Assembly (NCBI GenBank): GCA_036429605.1
Contig: CM071589.1
Location: forward strand, 3,038,001-3,102,000
Direction of reading: 5' to 3'
DNA from: Cladobotryum mycophilum
Taxonomy: Eukaryota; Ascomycota; Sordariomycetes; Hypocreales; Hypocreaceae
DNA length: 64,000 nucleotides
Part shown: piece by piece, positions 24,518-36,800 of the stretch
Layout of the letters: the number at the start of each line of letters is the position of its first letter
How positions within the stretch are numbered: the stretch's first letter is position 1
Made by a program: the position numbers and the translations under genes
The notes under the pieces: generated by a model
What the model saw: the letters and a program-made list of their open reading frames with translations, nothing else
The model's database searches: none
What the model was told of the DNA's origin: nothing

Positions 24518-25194
24518 GCTGACGACGGCGACGAACGACGTCTCCTTTTGCTCGAAATCTTGTTTTTTTTTACCGATCAAAAATCGTAGATGACGGGCGG
24601 CGATTGCGACGCACGCTGTTGAAAGAGGAAAGTATCAGAGAGTTTGAAACTAGTGATGGCGGTGGATGATGATGATGATGATCCCTGGATGTGTGATTTT
24701 TTGACGAACTTGAATGTGGTTGAGGTTGATGCCGCGGCAGCGATGTTTCGCAAGATGTAGGCACCCGTGGCAGTTCCTTTGGAGAGAGAAGCACAAGCTT
24801 TCATCAAAGGGGGTGTGAAGAAAGTAAATAAATAGTCTGCTTTATAGAAAAGAACAAGAAAGGGGGCGCTTTGTATGATATGGAAAGAAAAAAAGGTTGA
24901 TGAATACCAAGATAGAAAATCAAGAAAAAGGAAGAGAAGAGAGGAGAGGTTTGATGGATATTGAGGAGGGAGAGGGAGAGGAGGTGAGGAGGTAAGAGAG
25001 GGCACAGGTAAGTGGGCTGTGAAGAAGGACGAGTTGTTGCTGGTGAACAAGTCCACCGAGTTGATCACGCGATTTCTCTCTTTTTTTCCCTCGGGAGCTT
25101 TTTCTGCAGTATTTGTTTTTTTTTTTTGTCATTGATGGAATGATCAAGTGTCTCTAAAAAGCTGTAAAGAGAGAGCGAGAGAGAGGAAGAGAGA

Positions 25195-25225
<31 letters not shown>

Positions 25226-25820
25226 AGAAAAAAGAAAAGAAAAGAAATAGGCAATAAATAACGGATCTCCTAGTATCTCTTCGTTTGTGCCAGTCAAGCC
25301 GTGATCAGATGCAGATGCAGGGGCTGAGTAAAAAATAAAATACAATAAAATAAAAATGTTTGCTTTCCTATTGTCCAGGGCGAAGAAGGGCGGAGGTGGA
25401 GGAGGGGGCGGAGGGTAAAACACACAAAAAATATGACTGACTGACTGCAGTGAATAAAAGGGCCAGAGGACCGAGCAAACCAGGAGGAAAGAAAAATAGA
25501 CGAGCGGTCGATCAGACATTCGGATCAAAAAAGGGTCACCAACACAAAAAGGAACCCTATTCAGATGGCATGTGTATACCGCCTTGGTCAGCGAGTATTA
25601 CGCAAGCCTCATCCATCCGTTTATAACTGATACATAGGTAGCTGAGATATGTTTGCGTCTGGTCTTATTCACTTCTGTACTGCCTGTTTGTATTGTACTC
25701 AAACAAGTCCTTGATTCTCGTTCTGATATGTCTGATTGTCTGATCTAATGTCTATCATGCATCGTATCTTCATCGTCTATCATCTCTCGTTTTCTTTCTT
25801 TGCATTTTATCCAAAGAACA
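24518..25820. other. Promoter/leader of the Q/P-rich regulator with GA/GAAA tracts
   Basis: Strongly strand-asymmetric purine-rich sequence on the plus strand. A long open frame at 24577-25068 on the minus strand is low-complexity Ser/Phe/Leu polypyrimidine translation and is not credible as a gene. Confidence 0.5.
25167..25247. repeat. (GA)n/(GAAA)n purine tract
   Basis: About 80 bases of nearly pure A and G, with GAGA followed by six or so GAAA units, lying in the spacer upstream of the Q/P-rich regulator. Confidence 0.9.
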
Positions 25821-26935
25821 TCATATTGTTGTCGGGGAACCGCCTCGAGAGAATATCCCCAGCCAGCACCGAACATGTCCCTCCTCGTCGTCCTCAATCC
25901 AGTCATCCTGGCCCGCCAGCTCGTCCTCCTGCTCCAGGAATAGGGGTGTTTCCAGGTCAAGCATTGCTTGCTTAAAAGACTCCATCAGTCGCTTGGTAGT
26001 CTCGTCTCGCCGTGGTACCATGACTACAGCGCGTGACTCTGATCCAAAGGCAAGGTGCTGGCATATGGCCGAGGCGAGAAGAGCAGGGTGATCGTCGTCA
26101 TACATGGGATCTGCAACGAGGATGAGCTAAACGTGTATGTTAGCATGGGAGTGTTGCGATGCAAAAAGAAGTTTACAGCTTGCCTTGAATTGATTCAGAT
26201 TACCAAAGAGCTCCTGGTCAATCTCATCCTCCTCTCCTCCCCATGTGAGCGCTCCGGCCGTCATGCTACCCCCTAGAGACTCTACCAACTCTTTATTCTT
26301 CTCAACATTATCCTTGAGATTGGGCACAATGTTTGGCAAATCACTTAGATATACGGGGGCCTTCCACAGAGCAGCAGCCGCAATGCCCAACAAGCCAGTC
26401 CCCGATCCAAGCTCCAAGACGGCGGGGGAGGTTTGCCGAGGGTCTCGTCAAACAGTCGAAACAGCCATGTCGCCGCCAGCTGCGGGAGGTGTTGTGACAG
26501 CACATATGACGAACCCCAGGTCTTGAAGCCAAGAGAGTCGCCAGTCAGCGCAGGCTCCTTGATGACCAGTTCAAACGGTTCGCACGCAGCACCATCTCCT
26601 TCAAAGGGCCACCGTCTCGTCACTTCGCCCATGGCGGTCCTCCCGCACCTTTCCGACATGCGCTTGCTGGCCAGCTCCCACAACTCCTCCTGCCTATCAT
26701 AGTCTTCAATCCATGTCAGGGGACTCTTGATGATTGACGAAAGGTATCGAGTTACTTCAGCTTTGCGCTGCGTGGCGAGCGACTCCTGCTGCTGCTGTGC
26801 GGCGAGGATATCAGAAGGCCGCCGACTGTGGTTCCAGATAGGCGGGCTCAACTCTAAGCTCTGCAGGATGCTGACGAGATCTTGGTAGCTGGGCTGCTGC
26901 CACATCTGGGGAAAGTCCTCCGGTGCAAGGGCCAT
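25821..26935 (-). CDS. METTL21/Rrg1-type SAM-dependent protein lysine methyltransferase, one frame break
   Basis: Class I methyltransferase of the Methyltransf_16 group, whose members mostly methylate lysines of chaperones and translation factors in the cytosol. Exons are 26935-26184 and 26126-25821. The intron (57 bp) has a GC donor, AAG|GCAAGC, and a TAG acceptor; the nearby GTAAAC donor would break the frame. Motifs are LGFKTWGSSYVLSQHL, VLELGSGTGLLGIAAA (SAM loop, motif I), PVYLSDLPN (post I) and LILVADPMYDDDHP (the DxxY-like catalytic block). At a C5 run (G5 on the plus strand, 26424-26428) the frame shifts by one base, exactly between KPPP and AVLELGSG. One added base gives 352 residues. 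The family is secure; the substrate is not known, and Rrg1 of fission yeast is the nearest named relative I recognise. Confidence 0.85.
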
Positions 26936-27764
26936 ATCTTTGTCGTATTGTGTGTGTGTGTGTTTTTTTTTTTATCTTCCTTTTCTTTGCTTTTTTTTAG
27001 GATGAGACAATGATAAGACCCAAGGTACGGAGTACGGAGTATGTCCTCGGTATTAGATTCCGTTTGCTTTGCAGATGGCAATGAGGCGTGTGTGTTTGTA
27101 TGTGTGTGTCTCAAGATATCGATATCAATTGAACTGGACGAAATTCGCGCAATGATAAGCAACCCAACCAATAAAGTGACCATCAAATAGGAATCAAAAA
27201 TAGAGTATGAATATGATTGTGCTCCCTCAACTCAATGGAGGGGTTGATCTAGAGAATCCTCATCTTGAATTGAATTGAACTGTATGAGATGAATGCCTCA
27301 CCGATACATTTTGCAACCATCAAAATTCCCCCAAGAGAAAAAATAAATAAACGGACATGCATGCACGACAGACCCTTGAAACGGTGACTGGACAGGAAAC
27401 GCCGTCTTGGAGTCCACCTTCCACGTGGGGCTCCTGCAAAAGATGCAGGGGGTGCGTCTGGAAGTTGAAGAAGCAAATACTTCCAAGAGGTACTTGTACT
27501 TGTACTCCGTACCTACCTTACTTACTAAGGCAATATCCTGGCAGCAGACCCAGCCAAGTCAGTACCAAAAATAATCACAGCTATTACCTGCTATCCATCC
27601 AGTCCTCCATCCAGCCTTGTCGTCGCGGCAGACATGCAACATACATGAGATGTGAATGTACAAGGTAAGTAAGGCAGGTAAGCACTTGGGTGATCCCCCC
27701 TCCATAGCCTGCTTCAGAGTCAGACAACAACAGCACAGCACACAGCACAGCACACAGCACATAT

Positions 27765-27795
<31 letters not shown>

Positions 27796-28937
27796 ACAGC
27801 AGCAGCAGCAAACACGCACACAACACACGCCCCCCAAAAAAGCAAGGCAAACAGCGGGCTTCGTTCTTCCCAAACGTCGCAAGCAAGACACGCAGACAAA
27901 AAGCAGATGATGTGCCAAGAATGAACAAAGATTCGGCACCCACCACCACCACCACCATTTCCCACCACCATTTCCACAACTGCCGCCTAAACTGGGGCCG
28001 AGGCTTCTTTTTGTTTTACTTGTTACTTGTAGTACAAGTATTTTTTTCCCCTCTCGCTTACCGTTGATCATAGGACGGGGGGGACGCTTTGTAAGATGCT
28101 TTGAACAATTGCTTGCTCCAAAGGCTAAATGAATAGAATAGGGACTAATTATTATTAATACTCCGTAAAAATAAGATTCGTAATTCATGCACCACATGGG
28201 CTACTCCGTATGTACGTGCGCTGCAAACTTTATTATTAATGCTCATCTTTATGCAATCAATAATCAATGCACCGAAATCGGCAAGCTTAACATCCATCAC
28301 CTAGGGGATCGGCGAGATCTTCAACGGGAGCTTCCACTGCATCAAAAGTGCCTAAAGTCGCACATCATTCATTCATTCATCGCATTCACCGCAGTCACGC
28401 GACCTACTTGTAGCAACTTGAGTGTAACTTGAGTGTATTCATTATTTTCATAACTAACTTGTTGTAAGATTGATCCTCTGCCTTCCTAGAGTAACAGGGT
28501 CGTCTTCGTCTTCTTGTTCGATTCTGAAATTCAAATCAATGTGCAATGTTCAAGCAAATTGTATAAAAAAAAGTGCATCCTCCTCTGTGCAACTCTGTCT
28601 CCATCTTCTTCTTATTCTTCTGCTTCTTTTTTCCTCTTCTTCCTCCTCTTCTTCTCTCTCCCCCTTTCTTTCTAACTCGTGGTATCAGCCATATCCTGCG
28701 CCAGAGCGGGCCTATCCATAAGCCACGCTTGTGTGTGTGTAGATGCAAAAATCCGTTTCCCAATTTCCCAAGTGTAAATGCAAAACATCAACATATTCCT
28801 TAATGCCGTAAACGCCAAAAGAGTAGCCCTGGCCTTTTTTTCTCCAAATTATCGGACCTCATGTCAGCTTCCTGTTTCTCGTAACCCCTGCAATCGTATC
28901 TGCGGCCTGTCCGCATGCACCTCTCACTCTAGCGCCC
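26936..28937. other. 2.0 kb spacer: methyltransferase promoter and ELL 3' flank
   Basis: No gene is supported. It contains five of the nine exact copies of the 9-mer TACTCCGTA/TACGGAGTA found in this window (27026-27041 twice, 27503-27511, 28159-28167, 28202-28210), a CA microsatellite and a CTT-rich tract near 28,610-28,670. Confidence 0.5.
27764..27811. repeat. (CA)n microsatellite with flanking CAG units
   Basis: About 17 CA units, interrupted once, bounded by CAGCA words on both sides. Confidence 0.9.
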
Positions 28938-31066
28938 TCATACCGGTGAGCATTCTCGGTAAATCTCCTTCTTCATGTTCTCCAGCCGACCTCGCATGTC
29001 CAGTAAGTCAGCCAGCTTCGAGTCTGGAGGGTTGTCCAATGCCGAAATCTCGTGATGTAGCGCCTCGTATTGCTGGTAGTACGCCTTGAACTTGTTGGCT
29101 TTGCCCAAAATCTCCGCTGGCACATCCGCTGCCCGTCGCTTCGCCGCTGCCAATGGCCTGGACTCTGTATCAAGCTTGCGCTTCTTGGGCAATGCTGGCC
29201 GCCGTATGTCATTTTCGAGGTCGGAAGCGTTGGTAGGAGGCGAAGATGCCAAAGGTGACGACTTAGTAGGCGATGTATTTTTGCTCTTAAATGTCGATGA
29301 CCCAGCAGTGCCGCGCGAAGAGTTCACGCTGGCGTCCGAGGGGCGATGCTTAAGTTTAGATGCCGGCAGCGGCTGCTTTTGCTTGATGCGTTTAGACAAG
29401 GGTGTTCCCGAGCTGGAGCTGGAGTCATCGTCCTCGCGGGGTCGCTTCACCGGCGCCGACTTGGGAGGTGCCTTGGCTGGAGGTCGGCCGGCAACAATGA
29501 CCGTATCCTTGGTTTTCGTAGATGCAGCCTTTGGTTTCGGCTTAGGCTTTGGCATCGGGGCCGGTGCCTCATCACCCGAGGTATCCGAGTTGACAATAAT
29601 CTCTTGCGAAAGGATGCGGCCACCGTTGGCCTTTGAGCCTGCCGCTTTCGGTTTCGTTGGCGATGCCTTCTGAGCGGCAGATTTTGCCTTGGAGGTTCCC
29701 AAGAGTCGCTTAGCCTGTGCTTCCTGACCACTGGCCTTCTTCGACTTTGCGGGAAGGGGATTAGATGATGATCTTGACATCTTTTCCCCGCCAGCCTTGG
29801 GCCGATCGCTTTCCAGGCCATCGCCCGACATTGAACCATCCTCAGTCTTCTGAACCTTGATCTTGGGCACAGGTGCCGCAGCTGGCGCGGGCGGAGGCGC
29901 ATGAACCTTGGCCAGATTAGCCTGCAGGCGGCTCAGGCATTTTCCTTTGCCGCGTTCGTCCCTGGGCAGCAGTCTCTGCCACTCAGGTTCGGACGAGGAC
30001 ATTCTCTGCTTGTCATAGTGCTTGACCGCGTTGTCGATGGCCATTTGCCTCTCGTCTTGTGAGCTGTAATCATAATTCCACACGTCCAGTTCTTTCCAGT
30101 ATGTTTTTCGCAAAGTCCACTTCTCGGCACCCGAGTTGTACTCGGCAACCTTTTCCAACGTTGGTCGGAATTCGCTTTCCTTGGCTTCCCACTTCCCCTT
30201 GAGGTAATCGAGAGTATAATCTTGTACGGCCAGTTCGTGAACCAACGTAAATCTCTGCTCCTTCGCACGTTCCATAGCCTGCTGCGAAGCAGAGAGAGTC
30301 GGGTTCAGGGATGGTGATTGGACGGCATTGAGGCCTGGCGAGGTCGGGAGGGAACTGGTCTTGGAGCCGTAACTGGAAGGGAGTCTCGTTTTCGTCTTTG
30401 TCGACGCCTTGTTGGAACTGGGTAGTTTGCCAACTACACGTGCTCTACAGCCGTGTTAATAGACAACACCATAAGCTACAGTCAGTAACACAAACCTTTC
30501 TCGCGCCGCGTCATGAGCGGCCAATCCGTTCTGGAGAGTCTCAATATCGGAGTCCAGGCCGGATGAGGTAGACCCTTTGCTGGAAGCCGAGGACTTGATC
30601 TTGGGCTCGGCATCGCTTTCCGTCGTGGCCGGCCGTGATTTCGTGGTCGGTTTTAGCTTCTGGAAGAGGGATGTTGCGGTGGGTATTTGGTCGGCTCTTC
30701 GCGTAGACTCGAAGGGCTTTGTGAGGTATAGATCGTAGTCGGCCGAGTCGGTCGGGGGAGAGATTCGGTGGGATTTCGACCCGTATTGTAACGTCTACCG
30801 CGACAATCAGGTCAGCATGTGATGCTCAATGCAAGGAGGTGAATTGCATGGTAAACAGCAATTCAGGGTGCGAAACATACAGGAGTCTTTCCAAGTGCTA
30901 GCCGGATATCCTCGCCACTGTAGTGAGACTGAATTATTGACTCGATGGTCGAGGTGTCGAGGCGGATGTAGAAGGCTTGGGGTGGAATGCTGCCAGGTTC
31001 GGAGCCAGAGGCAGCAAACAGCACGCCAGCGTCAGGAATCCTGAGGGAGTTGGAATTGGAGTTCAT
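28938..31066 (-). CDS. ELL1: RNA polymerase II elongation factor ELL
   Basis: Fungal ELL homologue, a subunit of the (super/little) elongation complex that suppresses pausing of RNA polymerase II in the nucleus. Exons 31066-30881, 30794-30496 and 30444-28938 encode 663 residues in phase. The N-terminal ELL domain includes IPDAGVLFAASGSE, QAFYIRLDTSTIESIIQSHY, IRLALGKTPTLQYGSKSH and DYDLYLTKPFEST. The middle is a long Lys/Ser/Pro/Ala-rich disordered region with several basic nuclear-signal-like clusters (VKRPREDDD, KKRKLDTE). The last 50 residues form the occludin/ELL domain, a helical hairpin (KANKFKAYYQQYEALHHEIS, then KLADLLDMRGRLENMKKEIY). N- and C-terminal domains together identify the family well. 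Length is typical for ascomycetes. Confidence 0.85.
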
Positions 31067-31950
31067 TGCTGCGGAGGAGGAGGAGAAGAAGAAGAATATT
31101 CAAGCGGGTATAATGAGAGGGTAATGGCGAGCAGCAGCCGAGTCCGATAGGCCCGGACAGGTGCAGAGCCGCGGATGCTTGTGATGGAGGAATTCGGTCG
31201 TTGAGTGGTGGTAGTTTGAGGATGAGAAAGTCGAGAAATGTTTGAGTTCACTCCAAAAAAGTGTTGCTATACTAAGAATTTGACCTTTTGAGTTTGCACA
31301 AAGACTGTCACATGGTCGATTGGACGTCTCGGAGTGTGCTTAGGTCTGAGTGAATAGAGTTGAAGGTCGATTGTTCGAGGCAGAAAGCTGCTGGGGATCT
31401 GATCGACAAGGTGAGGACAAAGGGCGAATCACTGCGAGCCGGCCTCCCCACAGGGGCAGCAATGAATAAAACAACTGGACCGGGTATAATAAAGCAGTGT
31501 ACCAAAATAAAGTAAAACAATAAGCAAAGGCCGCGACAATGAGCAACGAAAGGATCCCCAAAAAAAAACACAATGACACTTTTTTGGAGGGAAGTGCTGC
31601 AGGGACCACACACAACACAAGACACACACAAGCAAGAAAGAGAATGCGTGTGTGTGTGCAAGAGTGAGAGAGGGAGAGAAGAGAGGTTGCAGCTCTCGTG
31701 GTAGAGAAGCATACAGTGAGTATGAGGTAAGGTTGAGAGAAGCAATGGAACTTGGAAGAGAGAAAGTCGAAGGCACCCAAGCCAGTTGGGGGAGCGGAGA
31801 CAATGGCGGACGACAGCGGGCGGGAGGGTGGGAACAGGGTGTGGTCACTGTGGGATGGGTGTGAGTTTGTTAGCAGTGGTGTGTGGCTACTACTAGGTAC
31901 CTACTATAGGTACCTTGAGTCCGCTACAAGTACAGAGAGGGCCAGTACAT

Positions 31951-31997
31951 GACCTGACCTGACCTGACCAAGAAGAGCCCAGCCAGCCAGCCAGCAG
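31951..31997. repeat. Short tandem repeats (TGACC)n and (AGCC)n
   Basis: Four TGACC pentamers are followed closely by a run of AGCC units. A small tandem array in the gene-poor region. Confidence 0.8.
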
Positions 31998-33844
31998 CGC
32001 AATTGCAGGCATGTTTTTTAGCAGGGCATTCATTGCAAGCACCAGCAACGACGACCCCGGACAAGTGGAGCGATTGCGAGGAGGTACCCGAACAGCTAGC
32101 GCCAAAGGCGACCTAGCCTATATTTCCAGGACAGTAAGGTACGGTACAAGTTGCACAAGGGGGGGGTGTTGCTTTTTTGTTTTTTGGTCAAGGTGAGGCG
32201 AGGTGCCTACAGAAGGGTACGTTCGGGTGCCTTACAGTTGAGTTGACTGCTCGTACCCTGACGGCCGTTGGACGGACAAAGCCCATAACAGGTAATAGGT
32301 CTAGCTAGTAGGTACAGGAAGGCAGAGCATCCAATTCAATTCCATGGATGAGCCACAAGGCTACCTACCTACCTACTTACTTACCGCATGACTCTACCGG
32401 CAACCAGCAGCAGTTCAAGTTGTAGTAGATGCTGTTTACCCATTACCCATCACCCTTCCCCCGGGCGACACAGCATAACAGAGCCGAGAGAGCATTGTGG
32501 TAATTAAGGCGACTAAGGGTCCCTAAGATTATGAGGGAGGAGCCTCAAACTTAACTTCTCCTCCCCCTCCCATGGAACTTCACTCAACTGGGGACCTTGG
32601 GAAAAAATTACAGGTACTAACAAGGCGGGTCAGGGCGATGCTGGCTGGGTTGTGTGGCTCCGCCGGCTAAGGAGCTAAGAGGCTTTAGCACACGCTTCGC
32701 CAAAGAGATGGTACATACTTACGCAGCAAGCGAAGCAAGAACACGCTGTAACCGGCACGCTTCTTTTTATTATTATTATTATGACTAGAGGTACTTGGTA
32801 ACTTGTTTTCCTTTCCCCCCTCCCCCATTTGCATTTGCATGGATTGCAAAATGGGTCCATTGGATTCGAATGTGATCAAATCAAGTCAAGTGCCACTGTC
32901 CAAGTACGTATCTCCCAGGTTCTCAGACTCCCGTCCGTTCTATTGACCGGGAGGAGGGATCGCTGGCCAAAAATGCTCCCAGGCAAAAGAAAGGACCTGG
33001 AAGTTGCTCAGTCATGCATCAAGCAGAGCACAGTCAGTCGTGATTCAATGCCAATTGCACACCCATAGCTTGGCATGGGGAGAAAACAACAAAAAGTTCA
33101 GCAAAACGTATATTGCCAACTCAAAGATTTTTTTTCTTCTTTTCTTTCTAACTTTGTTCGGTCTCGTTTCAATTCTCATGCATGAAATTCTATTCGTTCG
33201 TTATGTTTTTTTTTCTGCGTTGCTGTCGCCACCACGTAATTTCTGCATTTTGCATGATGCCGCGCCGCTTATCCCCAGTTTCCCATCCTGTGATTTGCGC
33301 ACCCACCCCCTTATGAATTACAATAAATAATAAACATATAAATAAACAAACCAAAGCCCGATGGAAGAGCAGCCAAAAATTGTACGGGGGAAAAAAGGGT
33401 AGATTATTAGATATGTCGCTGTATGCGTGAGAAATCTTGCATAAAGCAACCATCTACCTTGATAGGTAAGTACCTATTACCAGGTAGTATGGAAAGACTC
33501 GGGATGCTGAGACTTCTGCTATACCGACATGTGCATGGTTCAGTAACACATCACATTCATGCAATGTACTTTGGGTTTACCCTCGTATGTATGTATGTTG
33601 TCGAACTAATAAATCCTTCATCAGGCACAGCTGGAATGGAAACTCGTGGCTGCTACTCTTCTGGGGTCGCTGACGGGGCCCCCAATGGTTCTAACTGGGC
33701 GGGTATGGGACCCGAACGTGGCTCTGTTCGTCTGGATTTGACTCGGGATATCCAACCTTGGTCACTTTGGACGGAGGAGGGTTGTTCATTGTATACACAC
33801 GCCCCTCACACGTCAAGCTCGACGTCGTATCTTCTCCCTCTGTC

Positions 33845-33869
33845 TCCCTCTCTCTCTCTCTCTCTCTCC
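33845..33869. repeat. (CT)n microsatellite
   Basis: About eleven CT units in non-coding sequence. Confidence 0.85.
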
Positions 33870-36800
33870 CCGGCAGCGGGCGGTCCATTGCCTCGCCTTC
33901 TTGGTGGCATCGTCAACGAAAACGGCTTTCCCAACCAAGCCTAACCACCAACCTGGAACCAGATTGTCTCTCTTTGAAGCGTAAGTAACTGTTTATCTTG
34001 GGGGCCCCATTGGTCACAGCGATACGAAACAACTACTCAACTCTCTTCTTTTTTGATGGGGAATTGCTGTTGTGGTTCCTTTTCGGCTGCTTCCCTGTTC
34101 GGAGGAGGGGAGACGAGGCGAGGCGATGAGTTTCATGGTCACGAGTTTAGCCCGTGTCATCGCGGGACTCGGCGATCTCTCGTTGTCACGAAGGAGCATT
34201 GGTCACTACAAATCCATGGATCGTGAGGAATTCTACTTGCAGTTGCTCTGCTGACACCATACAGCTACCCACCTAGTACCCAGTAGCTCTCCGGCTCCGC
34301 GCATCTCCAGTGAAATTTATTTAGCCTCTTTTTCTCTCTCTCCTCCTTCTGCCGCATGCACTTCGTATAGGTTAAGTTTAAAATAAGATAAAAAAGAACG
34401 TACCTTGGCTACCAATGGCACACCCGTCGCCTCGGGTAAACCACCACCACCACCACCACCAAAAAAGAAAAGAACCTTTGCTCCCAACTTGCCATACGCC
34501 TGTTTACCGCCCGCAGTTTTCGGCGTCAGATGGGAACCTGGGCTGATGAAAATAAGAAGGAAAGAAAAAATGGCTTGTTTTATGTGTGTCTTGTCTCTCA
34601 CTTGCTCTCTCGTGATTGGCAACTTGTCAACCGTTTCTGTCTCTGCCTGGTCCAATGGCAGGCCCCGAATGGCGACTTGATGTGCATCCGAGACCTGAGC
34701 GAAGAAGAGACATACATCCATGGATACTTTTCCTTGTGGCACACGACCTGAGCTTGGCGTCGCTGACATCACTTTTGGGCAAATGCAAAAGCGGACTTGG
34801 GGATTTCTTTCTTTCTTTTCTTTTCGTCCTGTTGCTGCTGCTGCTGCCGCTGCTGCGTGTCGCTTGTTTTGGTGCATTACATATACATATTAATAAATAT
34901 GTAGGTACAATGAGACGCAAGTTTTGGGTAGCACTCTAGACCAACGTGCGTCACAGACATGACAAGGTTTCCGCCAACTTAGTAAGGCTATGTTCCCTTC
35001 GCCTTGTCTGAGGTTGATGTGCTGCCGTGTACGTGCGTGTGTCATGGATGATGAGCTGGCTTGGGCGGTTGAGGCGGCGGCATAGACGATGCCATTGTGA
35101 TACAGCAGGTGGGCAGATCCCAAGTGTCAGGCCATCAAACGCCTTTTTTTTTTTTATTGCTCTTCTTCTCCCTCCCCCCGGCTGCCTTCTTTTCTTTTTG
35201 CCTTGCCATCTTGGAACGGAGCTCATCTGATCTCACTGCAGCCCTGCATCGATGACGGTTCTCGCCGGAAATCGTTGACCATCAACCCTCACTAAGCCCC
35301 AAGGCTATTCCGAGGTTAGCTGCCGGCGGCACCAGCTACTAGGTACTACTACTGCTACTACCAAGTGGGAGAGCCGTATCAGGTTCCATTTCTTGTACCT
35401 TGCTTAGGCCTTGTTTGTAATGTACCTCTTCAATGTACTTTTCCCAAGTTCAAGTGCCCCTTCCAAGGTGTCATTGCTAATGCACTCCATCTATTTCGGT
35501 TCGAGTTGCTTGCGACTGTATTATGGCACGGAGTTATTATGTGTACATACATACAGACATGCGTACGTACAGACTACACTTAAAGGTACCGTGTTCCGTC
35601 TGTAAGGTGAACTGAACCTTGCTACCGATTTTTTACCAGAGCGTTCCGCGGTACACGCAGCGCAGTGCTACGCAGAGGCGTGTCAGTGGAGAGGGAAGAA
35701 GGCCGAGAGGGATGGGATGGGTGGATGGATGGATGGATGAGAGGGGGTGTATGCGACATTCCCGCACGCTGGGCTCGCATATGGTCAGTCAGCTGTCTAG
35801 ATGGTGTCGTTTACCAACTGCCATCCCACCACGTTCTTTCGTCCGCCCATCCTATCCCATCTCGTTGAACGACGCCCTGGGGAACTTGTCACCACACGCA
35901 CGCAACGAGGCAAGCCATGAATGCCACCCGGACCCCAAAAGTGCAAGCCAACTCCCCCAACTCCCCGCCAGCCAGCGGCCCACGCTTTTCTAGGTTGCTA
36001 AGCTTCATAGATCCAGGTCCTAGTCTTTTCCGGGTAAGATGGATGGAACCGACACCAAGAGAGAGACAAGAGGGAAGCCGGGGGGGAGAGAACCAACGGG
36101 AGACGCACATTCTCTCTGTCTCTCTCCCTCCTCTCTCTCTCTCTCCTCAGTCACACACACACACACACTTCTTTCAAATTCAGGTCATGGCCACAGCTGG
36201 AAGAGAGGGGGGAGTGTTGCGTTGCGTCTAATTCACCGTCAGAGGTAACCAGTCAAAGGGCTTTTGCCTTCATTCTGAAACAAAACCTGTGCTCAGTCAT
36301 CAGCGGTGCCTGACCCTTGCGCGCTGCCACGCCGCCACGCAAGTCGACAGTCGACAAGAGGAAGAAGTACTTGTAGAAGAAGCACAAGCCCCACCACCAG
36401 CAACGACGCACACACGCAAGTTGGTACCATTTTCATCTTTGGCGATGGGTAGATTTTTTTTTCGTCTATAGTGACATTCTTTCCCCCTTGCACAGGGTAC
36501 TAGTGACAATGAGGCCACCGGAAAGCCGCTCCACAACTCTAGCGTAATGTCAGGCCAGTTATTAATACCTACACACAACAAAACAAAAACAAAACAAAAA
36601 CGAGTATCGTAGCCCGGTACCAGAAACAGGTGACTGGTTTTGGTATGGGTTTAACATTTGAATGAGGAGGGAGGGAGATGGAGGAGGTAGAGGGGGAGAG
36701 AGAGCGAGAGAAAGGTTGTTGCTCGGAATTCCGTGTGATGAACTTCAGCTGTACATGAAACTACTCACCACCTTAATCCAATTCGCAAATCTAACCGCCT

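Noticed and set aside
24577..25068. 163-residue open frame on the minus strand upstream of the Q/P-rich regulator
   Set aside because: It is Ser/Phe/Leu-rich translation of a polypyrimidine leader, starts at the 5' side of a real gene and has no domain.
27559..28197. 212-residue minus-strand open frame
   Set aside because: Most of it translates GT/CA repeats into Val-Cys runs. It has no conserved motif or credible start.
33423..33944. 173-residue plus-strand open frame in the gene-poor region
   Set aside because: It ends in CT-repeat translation (Ser-Leu runs). No domain, no splice partner.
34317..34877. 186-residue minus-strand open frame with poly-Gly/poly-Ala
   Set aside because: It arises from CCA and CTG repeats and has no family features.
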